The translations under genes were made by a program, and so were the position numbers. This document shows positions 36,351-44,037 of a DNA stretch of 64,000 nucleotides, in pieces. The stretch covers positions 2,046,001 to 2,110,000 of the forward strand of contig NZ_CP163444.1 in the NCBI RefSeq assembly GCF_041053105.1, written 5' to 3'. The stretch comes from Streptomyces sp. R44 (GTDB taxonomy: Bacteria > Actinomycetota > Actinomycetes > Streptomycetales > Streptomycetaceae). How positions within the stretch are numbered: position 1 is the first letter of the stretch; every line of letters begins with the position of its first letter. A model generated the notes under the pieces. The model was given only the letters and a program-made list of their open reading frames with translations, was not told where the DNA came from and did not search any database.

Positions 36351-37070
36351 TCAGTGACCCATGCCCAATCCGCCGTCAACCGGGATGACGGCTCCAGTGA
36401 TGTACGAGGCGTCGTCGGAGGCGAGGAACTTCACCGCGGCGGCGATCTCCTCCGGCTGCGCGTAACGGCCCAGCGGCACCTGCGACACGATGCCCGCGCG
36501 CTGCTCGTCGGTGAGCACCGCGGTCATGTCGGTGTCGACGAAGCCGGGGGCGACGACGTTGAAGGTGATGTTGCGCGAGCCCAGCTCACGCGCGAGGGAG
36601 CGGGCGAAGCCGACCAGGCCGGCCTTGGAGGCGGCGTAGTTGGCCTGGCCCGCGGAGCCCAGCAGACCGACGACCGAGGAGATCAGGACGACGCGGCCCT
36701 TCTTGGCGCGCAGCATCCCGCGGTTGGCGCGCTTGACCACCCGGAACGTGCCGGTGAGGTTGGTGTCGAGGACGGACGTGAAGTCCTCCTCGGTCATGCG
36801 CATGAGGAGCTGGTCCTTCGTCACGCCGGCGTTGGCCACGAGGACCTCCACCGGGCCGTGCTTCTCCTCGATCTCCTTGTAGGCCGTCTCCACCTGCTCC
36901 GCGTCGGTGATGTCGCACTTGACGGGAAGGCAGCCGAGCTCGACCAGGGCGGCCGGGGGCTCGCCGGAGCGGTACGTGATCGCGACCTTGTCGCCGGCCT
37001 CGGCGAACGCGCGGGCGATGGCGAGGCCGATGCCCCGGTTTCCTCCGGTGACGAGAACCGAGCGGCTCAA
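36351..37070 (-). CDS. fabG: 3-oxoacyl-ACP reductase FabG
   Basis: The 239-residue SDR has TGGNRGIG (8-15), catalytic Ser132, Tyr145, Lys149 (QANYAASK) and the FabG-typical C-terminus VIPVDGGLGMGH. It reduces beta-ketoacyl-ACP with NADPH. A TTG start at 37068-37070 (preceded by AAAGGG at about 8 nt) gives the conserved SRSVLVTGG beginning; no ATG or GTG is available in a suitable place. First gene of fabG-fabI. Confidence 0.95.
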   Translation of the reverse strand: MSRSVLVTGGNRGIGLAIARAFAEAGDKVAITYRSGEPPAALVELGCLPVKCDITDAEQVETAYKEIEEKHGPVEVLVANAGVTKDQLLMRMTEEDFTSVLDTNLTGTFRVVKRANRGMLRAKKGRVVLISSVVGLLGSAGQANYAASKAGLVGFARSLARELGSRNITFNVVAPGFVDTDMTAVLTDEQRAGIVSQVPLGRYAQPEEIAAAVKFLASDDASYITGAVIPVDGGLGMGH

Positions 37071-37337
37071 CGGATCACCCTTTCGATAGCGGTCTGGTAG
37101 CCGAAAACCTATCGGTATCGCCCCCGACATGGGGAATCGACCTCCCACAGTGGCGTACGGGCGTCGCTGTCGGATCCCTACAGCTCGGGGGCGGTACGGA
37201 TCGGGTCGCCGGGCCGCGGAGGGAAGGGTTCCACCCGGGGGCGATCCACAATGCGCCGACTCGGCCGCCCGTCCCGTGATTGACTTCCGGGGCAGTTTCA
37301 GACCGCTGTCTTCCGATCGCCGAGAGCGAGGCCGCTC

Positions 37338-38891
37338 GTGGTCCATCAGATCGACCCTTCGTTCGTCGCGCTGCCCCTGCGGGCGCTCGCCGACGCGGCG
37401 CTCGCCCGAGCGCGCGCGCTCGGTGCCGAGCACGCGGACTTCCGCCTGGAGCGGGTGCGCAGCGCCTCGTGGCGGCTCCGCGACGCCAAACCGTCCGGGT
37501 CCTCGGACACCACGGACCTCGGCTACGCGGTGCGGGTGGTGCACGGCGGGGCCTGGGGCTTCGCGTCCGGTGTCGACCTGACGATGGACGGGGCCGCGCG
37601 CGTCGCCTCGCAGGCGGTCGCCATGGCCAAGCTGTCGGCGAAGGTGATCGCGGCCGCCGGCTCCGAGGTGGGGGCACCCCCTGGACGAAGTCCTTGGGGG
37701 AGGGTGGAGCTGGCCGATGAGCCGGTGCACTCCGAGCGCACCTGGGTCTCCTCGTACGAGATCGACCCCTTCTCGGTCCCCGCCGAGGAGAAGAGCGCGC
37801 TGCTCGCCGACTGGAGCGCGCGGCTGCTCCGGGCGGAGGGCGTGGCGCACGTGGACGCCTCGCTGCTCACCGTCCACGAGAACAAGTTCTACGCGGACAC
37901 GGCCGGCACCGTGACCACCCAGCAGCGCGTCCGGCTGCACCCGCAGCTCACGGCCGTCGCCGTGGACGAGACGACCGGCGAGTTCGACTCGATGCGGACG
38001 ATCGCGCCGCCGGTCGGGCGGGGCTGGGAGTACCTGACGGGGACCGGCTGGGACTGGGACAAGGAGCTCGACGAGATCCCGGCGCTGCTCGCCGAGAAGA
38101 TGCGGGCGCCGAGCGTGGAGGCCGGCCGGTACGACCTGGTCGTGGACCCGTCGAACCTGTGGCTGACGATCCACGAGTCCATCGGGCACGCCACCGAGCT
38201 GGACCGGGCGCTCGGCTACGAGGCGGCGTACGCGGGCACCTCGTTCGCCACCTTCGACCAGCTGGGCAAGCTGGCGTACGGCTCCTCGATCATGAACGTG
38301 ACGGGTGACCGGACCGCCGAGCACGGTCTCGCCACCGTCGGCTTCGACGACGAGGGCGTCGAGGCGCAGAGCTGGGACCTGGTGAAGGACGGCACGCTCG
38401 TCGGCTACCAGCTGGACCGGCGGATCGCGAAGCTCACGGGCCTCGGCCGGTCGAACGGCTGCGCGTTCGCCGACTCCCCCGCGCACGTGCCGGTGCAGCG
38501 GATGGCGAACGTCTCGCTCCAGCCGGACCCGGGCGGTCTGTCGACGGAGGACCTGATCGGGGGCGTGGAGCGCGGCATCTACGTGGTCGGCGACCGGTCC
38601 TGGTCGATCGACATGCAGCGCTACAACTTCCAGTTCACCGGTCAGCGCTTCTTCCGCATCGAGAACGGCCGGCTGGCCGGGCAGCTGCGGGACGTGGCGT
38701 ACCAGGCGACGACGACCGACTTCTGGGGCTCGATGGAGCAGGTCGGCGGCCCGCAGACGTACGTGCTCGGTGGCGCCTTCAACTGCGGCAAGGCCCAGCC
38801 GGGCCAGGTCGCCGCCGTCTCGCACGGCTGCCCGTCCGCCCTCTTCCGGGGCGTCAACATCCTGAACACGACGCAGGAGGCCGGTCGATGA
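37338..38891 (+). CDS. tldD: TldD/PmbA-family metalloprotease subunit TldD
   Basis: TldD and TldE (PmbA) form a heterodimeric metalloprotease that trims peptide precursors (for example antitoxin CcdA or microcin B17 leader). The 517-residue product has the zinc-binding HEXXXH motif HESIGH at 279-284. Residues 112-123 (GAPPGRSPWGRV) are encoded by a palindromic GC-rich sequence that looks inserted in frame. The stop codon overlaps an ATG (ATGA) now starting a 29-codon relay ORF rather than pmbA. Confidence 0.93.
   Translation: MVHQIDPSFVALPLRALADAALARARALGAEHADFRLERVRSASWRLRDAKPSGSSDTTDLGYAVRVVHGGAWGFASGVDLTMDGAARVASQAVAMAKLSAKVIAAAGSEVGAPPGRSPWGRVELADEPVHSERTWVSSYEIDPFSVPAEEKSALLADWSARLLRAEGVAHVDASLLTVHENKFYADTAGTVTTQQRVRLHPQLTAVAVDETTGEFDSMRTIAPPVGRGWEYLTGTGWDWDKELDEIPALLAEKMRAPSVEAGRYDLVVDPSNLWLTIHESIGHATELDRALGYEAAYAGTSFATFDQLGKLAYGSSIMNVTGDRTAEHGLATVGFDDEGVEAQSWDLVKDGTLVGYQLDRRIAKLTGLGRSNGCAFADSPAHVPVQRMANVSLQPDPGGLSTEDLIGGVERGIYVVGDRSWSIDMQRYNFQFTGQRFFRIENGRLAGQLRDVAYQATTTDFWGSMEQVGGPQTYVLGGAFNCGKAQPGQVAAVSHGCPSALFRGVNILNTTQEAGR
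37671..37707. repeat. Palindromic insertion-like sequence inside tldD
   Basis: The stretch contains CCCCCTGGACGAAGTCCTTG followed by GGGG, an imperfect stem-loop (CCCCC...GGGGG with GGAC/GTCC and loop GAA). Its length keeps the tldD frame. I recognise similar stem-loops scattered in Streptomyces genomes, but cannot confirm copy number here. Confidence 0.5.
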
Positions 38892-38978
38892 GTGCCCGCC
38901 ACGCAATCTGCTGGGGGTCCGGGGGTCGTCCCCCGGGCAAGCACAGTCTGAACACGACGCAGGAGGCCGGTCGATGAG
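38862..38978 (+). repeat. 31-bp direct repeat flanking a 55-bp palindromic insertion between tldD and pmbA
   Basis: The sequence CTGAACACGACGCAGGAGG followed by CCGGTCGATGAG occurs identically at 38862-38892 and 38948-38978 (period 86). Between the copies, 38893-38947 contains a stem CCGGGGG (38919-38925) / CCCCCGG (38930-38936). The first copy ends the tldD gene; the second provides the pmbA SD (AGGAGG) and start. Confidence 0.9.
38888..38977 (+). other. 29-codon relay ORF created by the duplication
   Basis: An ATG overlapping the tldD stop starts a frame of 29 sense codons (MSARHAICWG...) ending in a TGA that overlaps the pmbA ATG. It preserves stop-start coupling on both sides. Its product is probably meaningless; a role in maintaining translational coupling is inference. 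Confidence 0.5.
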
Positions 38979-40365
38979 CCGCGTCAGCAAGCCGTACGAG
39001 ATCGTCGAGCGGGCCCTGGAGCTGTCCCGCGCCGACGGGTGTGTCGTCATCGCCGACGAGGAGTCCTCGGCCAATCTGCGCTGGGCCGGGAACGCGCTCA
39101 CCACGAACGGCGTGACCCGGGGCCGTACCCTCACCGTCATCGCGACCGTCGACGGCGCCCAGGGCACCGCCTCCGGTGTCGTCTCGCGGTCGGCCGTGAC
39201 CGTCGACGACCTGGAGCCCCTGGTCCGGGCCGCCGAGGCCGCCGCCCGCGCCGCCGGGCCCGCCGAGGACGCCCAGCCGCTCGTGGAGGGCGTGCCCGCC
39301 TCGCCCGACTTCACGGACGCCCCGGCGGAGACCTCCTCCGCGGTCTTCACCGACTTCGCCCCGGCGCTCGGCGAGGCCTTCGCACGCGCGCGTGCCGGCG
39401 GCCGTGAGCTGTACGGCTTCGCCAACCACGAGCTGACCTCCACCTACCTGGGCACCTCCACCGGGCTGCGGCTGCGCCACGACCAGCCGAACGGGACCCT
39501 GGAGCTCAACGCCAAGTCCCCGGACCGCTCGCGCTCCGCCTGGGCCGGTCGCGCGACCCGGGACTTCAAGGACGTCGACCCGGCCGCGCTCGACGCCGAG
39601 CTCGCGACCCGCCTCGGCTGGGCCGAGCGGAGGATCGAGCTGCCCGCCGGCCGGTACGAGACGCTGCTGCCGCCGACCGCCGTGGCCGACCTGATGATCT
39701 ACCAGCTGTGGTCCTCGACGGCCCGGGACGCGGTGGAGGGCCGGACGGTCTTCTCCAAGCCCGGCGGCGGCACCCGGCTCGGCGAGACGCTCTCCCCGCT
39801 GCCGCTCACGCTGCGCAGCGACCCGAACGAGCCGGGCCTGGAGTCCTCGCCGTTCGTCATCGCGCACTCCTCCGGCGACGACTCCTCCGTCTTCGACAAC
39901 GGTCTGCCGGTCGGTCCGGTCGACTGGGTGAAGGCCGGGGCCCTGGCGCATCTGATCACCACCCGGCACACGGCGGGGCTTACTCGGTTGCCCGTGGCGC
40001 CGGGAGCCGGGAACCTGATCCTGGACGGCGGCGGCGAGCGCTCCCTGGAGGAGATGGTCGCCTCCACCGAGCGTGGTCTGCTGCTGACCTGCCTCTGGTA
40101 CATCCGCGAGGTCGACCCGGCGACGCTGCTGCTGACCGGCCTGACCCGGGACGGCGTCTACCTCGTCGAGAACGGCGAGGTGGTCGGCGAGGTGAACAAC
40201 TTCCGGTTCAACGAGTCGCCGGTGGACCTGCTGTCGCGGGCCTCGGAGGCGGGCCGGACGGAGAAGACGCTGCCGCGCGAGTGGAGCGACTGGTTCACCC
40301 GGGCCGCGATGCCCGCCCTGCGGGTGCCGGACTTCAACATGAGCTCGGTCAGCAAGGGGGTCTGA
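38974..40365 (+). CDS. pmbA: TldE/PmbA metallopeptidase partner subunit
   Basis: The 463-residue product is the TldE/PmbA partner of TldD, lacking the HEXXXH of TldD and beginning SRVSKPYEIVERALELSRADGCV. It carries family features such as YGFANHELTSTYLGTSTGLR, FDNGLPVGPVDWVK and NNFRFNESPVDLL. AGGAGG 8-9 nt before ATG 38974 supports the start. Coupled to tldD through the short relay ORF; originally most likely by direct ATGA overlap. Confidence 0.93.
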   Translation: MSRVSKPYEIVERALELSRADGCVVIADEESSANLRWAGNALTTNGVTRGRTLTVIATVDGAQGTASGVVSRSAVTVDDLEPLVRAAEAAARAAGPAEDAQPLVEGVPASPDFTDAPAETSSAVFTDFAPALGEAFARARAGGRELYGFANHELTSTYLGTSTGLRLRHDQPNGTLELNAKSPDRSRSAWAGRATRDFKDVDPAALDAELATRLGWAERRIELPAGRYETLLPPTAVADLMIYQLWSSTARDAVEGRTVFSKPGGGTRLGETLSPLPLTLRSDPNEPGLESSPFVIAHSSGDDSSVFDNGLPVGPVDWVKAGALAHLITTRHTAGLTRLPVAPGAGNLILDGGGERSLEEMVASTERGLLLTCLWYIREVDPATLLLTGLTRDGVYLVENGEVVGEVNNFRFNESPVDLLSRASEAGRTEKTLPREWSDWFTRAAMPALRVPDFNMSSVSKGV

Positions 40366-40420
40366 CCCACCTAGACTGAGTACCTGATCACCACTGACAA
40401 CTTCTGAGGAGACGGACGAC

Positions 40421-41686
40421 GTGACGGACATCGTCGACGAGCTGAAGTGGCGCGGGCTCTTCGCCCAGTCCACCGATGAGGACGCACTGCGCAAGGCTCT
40501 CGCGGACGGTCCCGTCACGTTCTATTGCGGTTTCGACCCGACCGCGGCCAGTCTCCACGTCGGCCACCTGGTCCAGGTCCTCACCGTCCGCCGGCTCCAG
40601 CAGGCCGGGCACCGGCCGCTGGCGCTGGTCGGCGGGGCCACCGGGCAGATCGGTGACCCGCGGCCGACGGCCGAGCGCACCCTGAACGACCCCGAGACGG
40701 TCGCGAACTGGGTGAACCGGCTGCGTGCGCAGATCGAGCCCTTCCTCTCCTTCGAGGGGGAGAACGCGGCGGTCATGGTGAACAACCTGGACTGGACCGC
40801 CGGGATGTCGGCGATCGAGTTCCTGCGGGACATCGGCAAGCACTTCCGGGTCAACAAGATGCTGACCAAGGACTCCGTCGCCCGGCGCCTGGAGTCCGAG
40901 CAGGGCATCAGCTACACCGAGTTCAGCTACCAGCTGCTCCAGGGCATGGACTTCCTGGAGCTGTACCGCCGCTACGGCTGCACGCTCCAGCAGGGCGGCT
41001 CGGACCAGTGGGGCAACCTGGTGGCCGGCCTCGACCTGATCCACCGCCTGGAGCCGGGCGCCGAGGCGCACGCGCTCGCAACCCCGCTGATGGTCAAGGC
41101 GGACGGCACCAAGTTCGGCAAGACCGAGGGCGGCGCCGTCTGGCTGGACCCGGAGATGACCACGCCGTACGCGTTCTACCAGTTCTGGCTGAACGTGGAC
41201 GACCGGGACATCTCGACGTACATGCGGATCCTGTCCTTCAAGTCCCGCGAGGAGCTGGAGGAGCTGGAGGCGCAGACCGCCGAGCGGCCGCAGGCGCGCG
41301 CCGCCCAGCGGGCGCTCGCCGAGGAGCTCACCGCCCTGGTGCACGGCGCCGAGCAGTGCGCGGCCGTCATCAACGCCTCCAAGGCGCTGTTCGGGCAGGG
41401 CGACCTGGCCGAGCTGGACGAGCCGACGCTCGCTGCCGCGCTGTCCGAGCTGCCGCACGCGCGCGTGTCCGAGCTCGGCCAGGTCGTGGACCTGTTCGCC
41501 GAGGTCGGTCTCGTGGCGAGCAAGTCGGCGGCGCGCCGCACGGTGAAGGAGGGCGGGGCCTACGTGAACAACGTGAAGGTGACCGCCGAGGACGCCGTGG
41601 TGTCGGCGGAGGAGCTGCTGCACGGCCGCTGGCTGGTGCTGCGGCGCGGCAAGAAGAACCTGGCGGCGATCGAGCTCGCCGGCTAG
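40421..41686 (+). CDS. tyrS: Tyrosyl-tRNA synthetase
   Basis: This class I synthetase of 421 residues has HVGH (46-49, HIGH motif), [23 protein letters not shown] for tyrosine recognition, KFGKT (231-235, KMSKS motif) and a C-terminal S4 RNA-binding domain (about 350-420). GTG 40421 is preceded by GAGGAG. No T-box or terminator leader fits in the 55-bp gap after pmbA, so it may be partly read from the upstream operon. Confidence 0.97.
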   Translation: MTDIVDELKWRGLFAQSTDEDALRKALADGPVTFYCGFDPTAASLHVGHLVQVLTVRRLQQAGHRPLALVGGATGQIGDPRPTAERTLNDPETVANWVNRLRAQIEPFLSFEGENAAVMVNNLDWTAGMSAIEFLRDIGKHFRVNKMLTKDSVARRLESEQGISYTEFSYQLLQGMDFLELYRRYGCTLQQGGSDQWGNLVAGLDLIHRLEPGAEAHALATPLMVKADGTKFGKTEGGAVWLDPEMTTPYAFYQFWLNVDDRDISTYMRILSFKSREELEELEAQTAERPQARAAQRALAEELTALVHGAEQCAAVINASKALFGQGDLAELDEPTLAAALSELPHARVSELGQVVDLFAEVGLVASKSAARRTVKEGGAYVNNVKVTAEDAVVSAEELLHGRWLVLRRGKKNLAAIELAG

Positions 41687-41697
41687 CGGGACCATGG

Positions 41698-41741
41698 GAA
41701 GAGGCCCGGTACGTGCGCTGTGCGCCGTACCGGGCCTCTTC
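41698..41741. terminator. Bidirectional intrinsic terminator
   Basis: A 15-bp inverted repeat (GAAGAGGCCCGGTAC and complement) lies between the convergent tyrS and GlsB-like genes. Confidence 0.88.
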
Positions 41742-41748
41742 TCGTGTG

Positions 41749-42024
41749 TCAGGCGCGCTGCTTGCTGCCTCTGATCGAGGCCCACAGCATGTCGCCCACT
41801 CCGACGACGGCGACGGCGCCGAGCAGCTGGAGCAGGTGCCGGGTCCAGTCGATGCCCCGGGTGTCCTCGACTCCGATCCAGCCCGCGACCGCGTTGCCGA
41901 GCACGCTGCCGAGAATGCCGAACACGGTCGTCAGCCACAGCGGGATCTGTTGCTTCCCGGGCAGGATCGCCTTCGCGATCAGACCGAGGACGAATCCCAC
42001 GATGATCGCCCACAACCAACTCAT
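41749..42024 (-). CDS. GlsB/YeaQ/YmgE family small membrane protein
   Basis: The 91-residue product has three hydrophobic segments with the family motif WAIIVGFVLGLIAKAILPGKQ and LTTVFGILGSVLGNAVAGW. These proteins are stress-associated in other bacteria; function is unknown. A single gene, divergent from the DUF3099 gene. Confidence 0.88.
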   Translation of the reverse strand: MSWLWAIIVGFVLGLIAKAILPGKQQIPLWLTTVFGILGSVLGNAVAGWIGVEDTRGIDWTRHLLQLLGAVAVVGVGDMLWASIRGSKQRA

Positions 42025-42193
42025 CGTCGCCTCCTAGTGCGCATCTGGGCCCAGTCTCGGCCCACCCGCCATACGGCGCATGTCGGACAGCGCCGTACGT
42101 GCCCCGGTCTCGTCGGCCGGGGGCGGCGGGCGTACGGTGGGAAGAGGTCCGGACCGGGGAGGGTCCGGCGCGGCCTGTGGGTGGTGAGCGGCG

Positions 42194-42520
42194 ATGTCGA
42201 AGCATGGCGGGACCGAGGTCTTCCGGATCACGGGAGCCCGACAGGGGCTCGCCGACGACGTCCGGGGAAGGCAGCGGCGCTATGTCATCTCGATGACGGT
42301 GCGCACACTCTCCGTGATCGCCGCGACGGTGCTGTGGAACGTGGAGCGGCACGTGGCCTTCGTGGCGCTGGGCCTGGGCCTCCTGCTCCCCTACATCGCC
42401 GTGGTGATCGCCAACGCGGGACGCGAGAGGGCTCCGTCCCTTCCCTCCACGTTCGTCCCCACTCCGGAGCGACCCGCACTCGAGGCTTCGAACCTCAAGA
42501 AAACCTCAGATCAATCATGA
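42194..42520 (+). CDS. DUF3099 family membrane protein
   Basis: The 108-residue product has a basic N-terminal part (VFRITGARQGLADDVRGRQRRYVISM), two membrane helices (about 36-72) and a Pro-rich tail. It matches the actinobacterial DUF3099 pattern. Function is unknown. It starts at ATG 42194, with a weak terminator 77 bp after its stop. Confidence 0.85.
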   Translation: MSKHGGTEVFRITGARQGLADDVRGRQRRYVISMTVRTLSVIAATVLWNVERHVAFVALGLGLLLPYIAVVIANAGRERAPSLPSTFVPTPERPALEASNLKKTSDQS

Positions 42521-42596
42521 CGATCCGGTGCACCGCACCCCATGTGCCGTGACATACTGCCTACGCGCTCCGCATCCCCCGTCGGAGCGACGGACC

Positions 42597-42632
42597 GATG
42601 CCGGGCAGCTCCCCCCGTGGCTGCCCGGCATC
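42597..42632 (+). terminator. Hairpin after DUF3099 gene
   Basis: GATGCCGGGCAGC (42597-42609) pairs with GCTGCCCGGCATC (42620-42632). It is followed only by GCTGTTGCT, so termination may be partial. Confidence 0.65.
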
Positions 42633-42669
42633 GCTGTTGCTGGACAATGATCGGGTGATCAATGGTCCC

Positions 42670-42888
42670 GTGAGCGAAGACAAGCCGATCTGTTCCGCCA
42701 AGGGGTGCCGCGCCGACGCCGTCTGGGTCCTCGCGTGGAACAACCCCAAGCTGCACACGCCCGAGCGCCGCAAGACCTGGCTCGCGTGCGAGGAGCACCG
42801 CGAGCACCTCTCCCAGTTCCTGGGGGTACGGGGCTTCCTGAAGGACGTCGTCCCCCTCGCGGACTGGGACTCAGCCGCCGATAGCTGA
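42670..42888 (+). CDS. Conserved small hypothetical protein with Cys/His cluster (72 aa)
   Basis: The product, VSEDKPICSAKGCRADAVW then WNNPKLHTPERRKTWLACEEHREHLSQFL, has C-x4-C and CxxH spacing suggesting a small metal site. No family name recognised. GTG 42670 is chosen; GTG 42655 would add five residues and has no better SD. Its 3' end overlaps the end of moaA by 18 bp in convergent orientation. Confidence 0.75.
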   Translation: MSEDKPICSAKGCRADAVWVLAWNNPKLHTPERRKTWLACEEHREHLSQFLGVRGFLKDVVPLADWDSAADS

Positions 42889-43872
42889 CATCGGGCGCTC
42901 GGGCTGGAGGAAGCTCGGGTCGTCGAGGCCCGAGCCCGCCTTCTTGCCCCACATGGCCTTCTTCCAGAGCTCCGCGACGGTCTCGTCCGACGCGGGCGAC
43001 GGGTCCTCGGCGCGCAGCGCCGCCCGCAGGTCCGTCTCCTCGGTGGCGAAGAGACAGGTGCGCACCTGTCCGTCGGCGGTGAGCCGGGTGCGGTCGCAGG
43101 CCCGGCAGAACGGGCGGGTGACGGAGGCGATGACGCCGACCGTGTGCGGTCCGCCGTCGACGACCCAGCGCTCGGCGGGGGCCGAGCCGCGCTCCTCGGA
43201 ACCTTCGGGCGTCAGGGTGAAGCGGGTGCGCAGGGACTCCAGGATGTCGCCGGCGGTGATCATGCCGTCGCGCTTCCAGCCGTGCTGGGCGTCCAGGGGC
43301 ATCTGCTCGATGAAGCGGAGCTCGTATCCCTCCTCGACCGCCCAGGCGAGGAGGTCGGGGGCCTCGTCGGCGTTGAGCCCGGGCATCAGGACGGCGTTGA
43401 CCTTGACCGGGGTGAGGCCGGCCTCGCGGGCGGCGGCCATGCCGTCGAGGACGTCCTGGTGGCGGTCGCGCCGGGTGAGGGTCTTGAAGACCTCGGGGCG
43501 CAGGGTGTCGAGGGAGACGTTGACCCGGTCGAGACCGGCGGCCTTGAGGGCGGCGGCGGTGCGCTTGAGTCCGATGCCGTTGGTGGTGAGGGACATCCGG
43601 GGGCGGGGCTCCAGGGCGGCGCAGCGCTCGACGATCCCGACGAGGCCGGGGCGGAGCAGCGGCTCACCGCCGGTGAAGCGGACCTCGGTGACGCCGAGGT
43701 CGGTGACCGCGATGCGGATCAGCCGGACGATCTCGTCGTCGGTGAGGAGGTCCGGCTTGGCGAGCCACTGGAGGCCCTCCTCGGGCATGCAGTACGTGCA
43801 GCGCAGATTGCACCGGTCCGTGAGCGAGACGCGCAGGTCAGTGGCCACACGGCCGTAGGTGTCGATGAGCAC
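42871..43872 (-). CDS. moaA: GTP 3',8-cyclase MoaA (molybdenum cofactor biosynthesis)
   Basis: This radical-SAM enzyme converts GTP to the cyclic intermediate of molybdopterin synthesis. The 333-residue product has the radical SAM CNLRCTYC cluster (Cys21, 25, 28), TGGEPLLRP for SAM, and the second C-terminal Fe-S cluster (FCRACDRTRL...CLF). The GTG start gives the usual LIDTYGRVATDLRVSLTDRC beginning. No other moa gene is adjacent. Confidence 0.96.
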   Translation of the reverse strand: MLIDTYGRVATDLRVSLTDRCNLRCTYCMPEEGLQWLAKPDLLTDDEIVRLIRIAVTDLGVTEVRFTGGEPLLRPGLVGIVERCAALEPRPRMSLTTNGIGLKRTAAALKAAGLDRVNVSLDTLRPEVFKTLTRRDRHQDVLDGMAAAREAGLTPVKVNAVLMPGLNADEAPDLLAWAVEEGYELRFIEQMPLDAQHGWKRDGMITAGDILESLRTRFTLTPEGSEERGSAPAERWVVDGGPHTVGVIASVTRPFCRACDRTRLTADGQVRTCLFATEETDLRAALRAEDPSPASDETVAELWKKAMWGKKAGSGLDDPSFLQPERPMSAIGG

Positions 43873-43966
43873 TGTGGGCCCCCTCCCCGAATTCCGGATG
43901 CGTGTGTTCCGAGCCTACGTGAGCGCACGGACAACGAGCAGGGCAGATTGTCACGAGGACCGACGC

Positions 43967-43996
43967 GGCCGCGTCGTAGAACTCTACGACGCGGCC
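43967..43996 (-). terminator. Terminator of the DUF485-actP operon
   Basis: A 14-bp perfect inverted repeat (GGCCGCGTCGTAGA and complement, 2-nt loop) lies between the actP stop and the moaA start on the same strand. Confidence 0.82.
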
Positions 43997-44037
43997 GTCC
44001 GGCGGTGGCGGAACGTATCCGGGTGGGTGCGCTCCGG

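Noticed and set aside
38893..38947. Insertion sequence between tldD and pmbA
   Set aside because: 55 bp with a hairpin but no transposase or terminal repeats of a known IS; reported instead as a small palindromic element with duplication.
37071..39443. Frame extending fabG upstream by hundreds of codons
   Set aside because: The extension is antisense to tldD and lacks any domain; the TTG at 37070 with its SD gives a normal FabG.
42597..42632. Hairpin considered as an operator for the 72-residue protein gene
   Set aside because: Arms are GC-rich and 13 bp long, as for a terminator stem, and it follows the DUF3099 gene directly.
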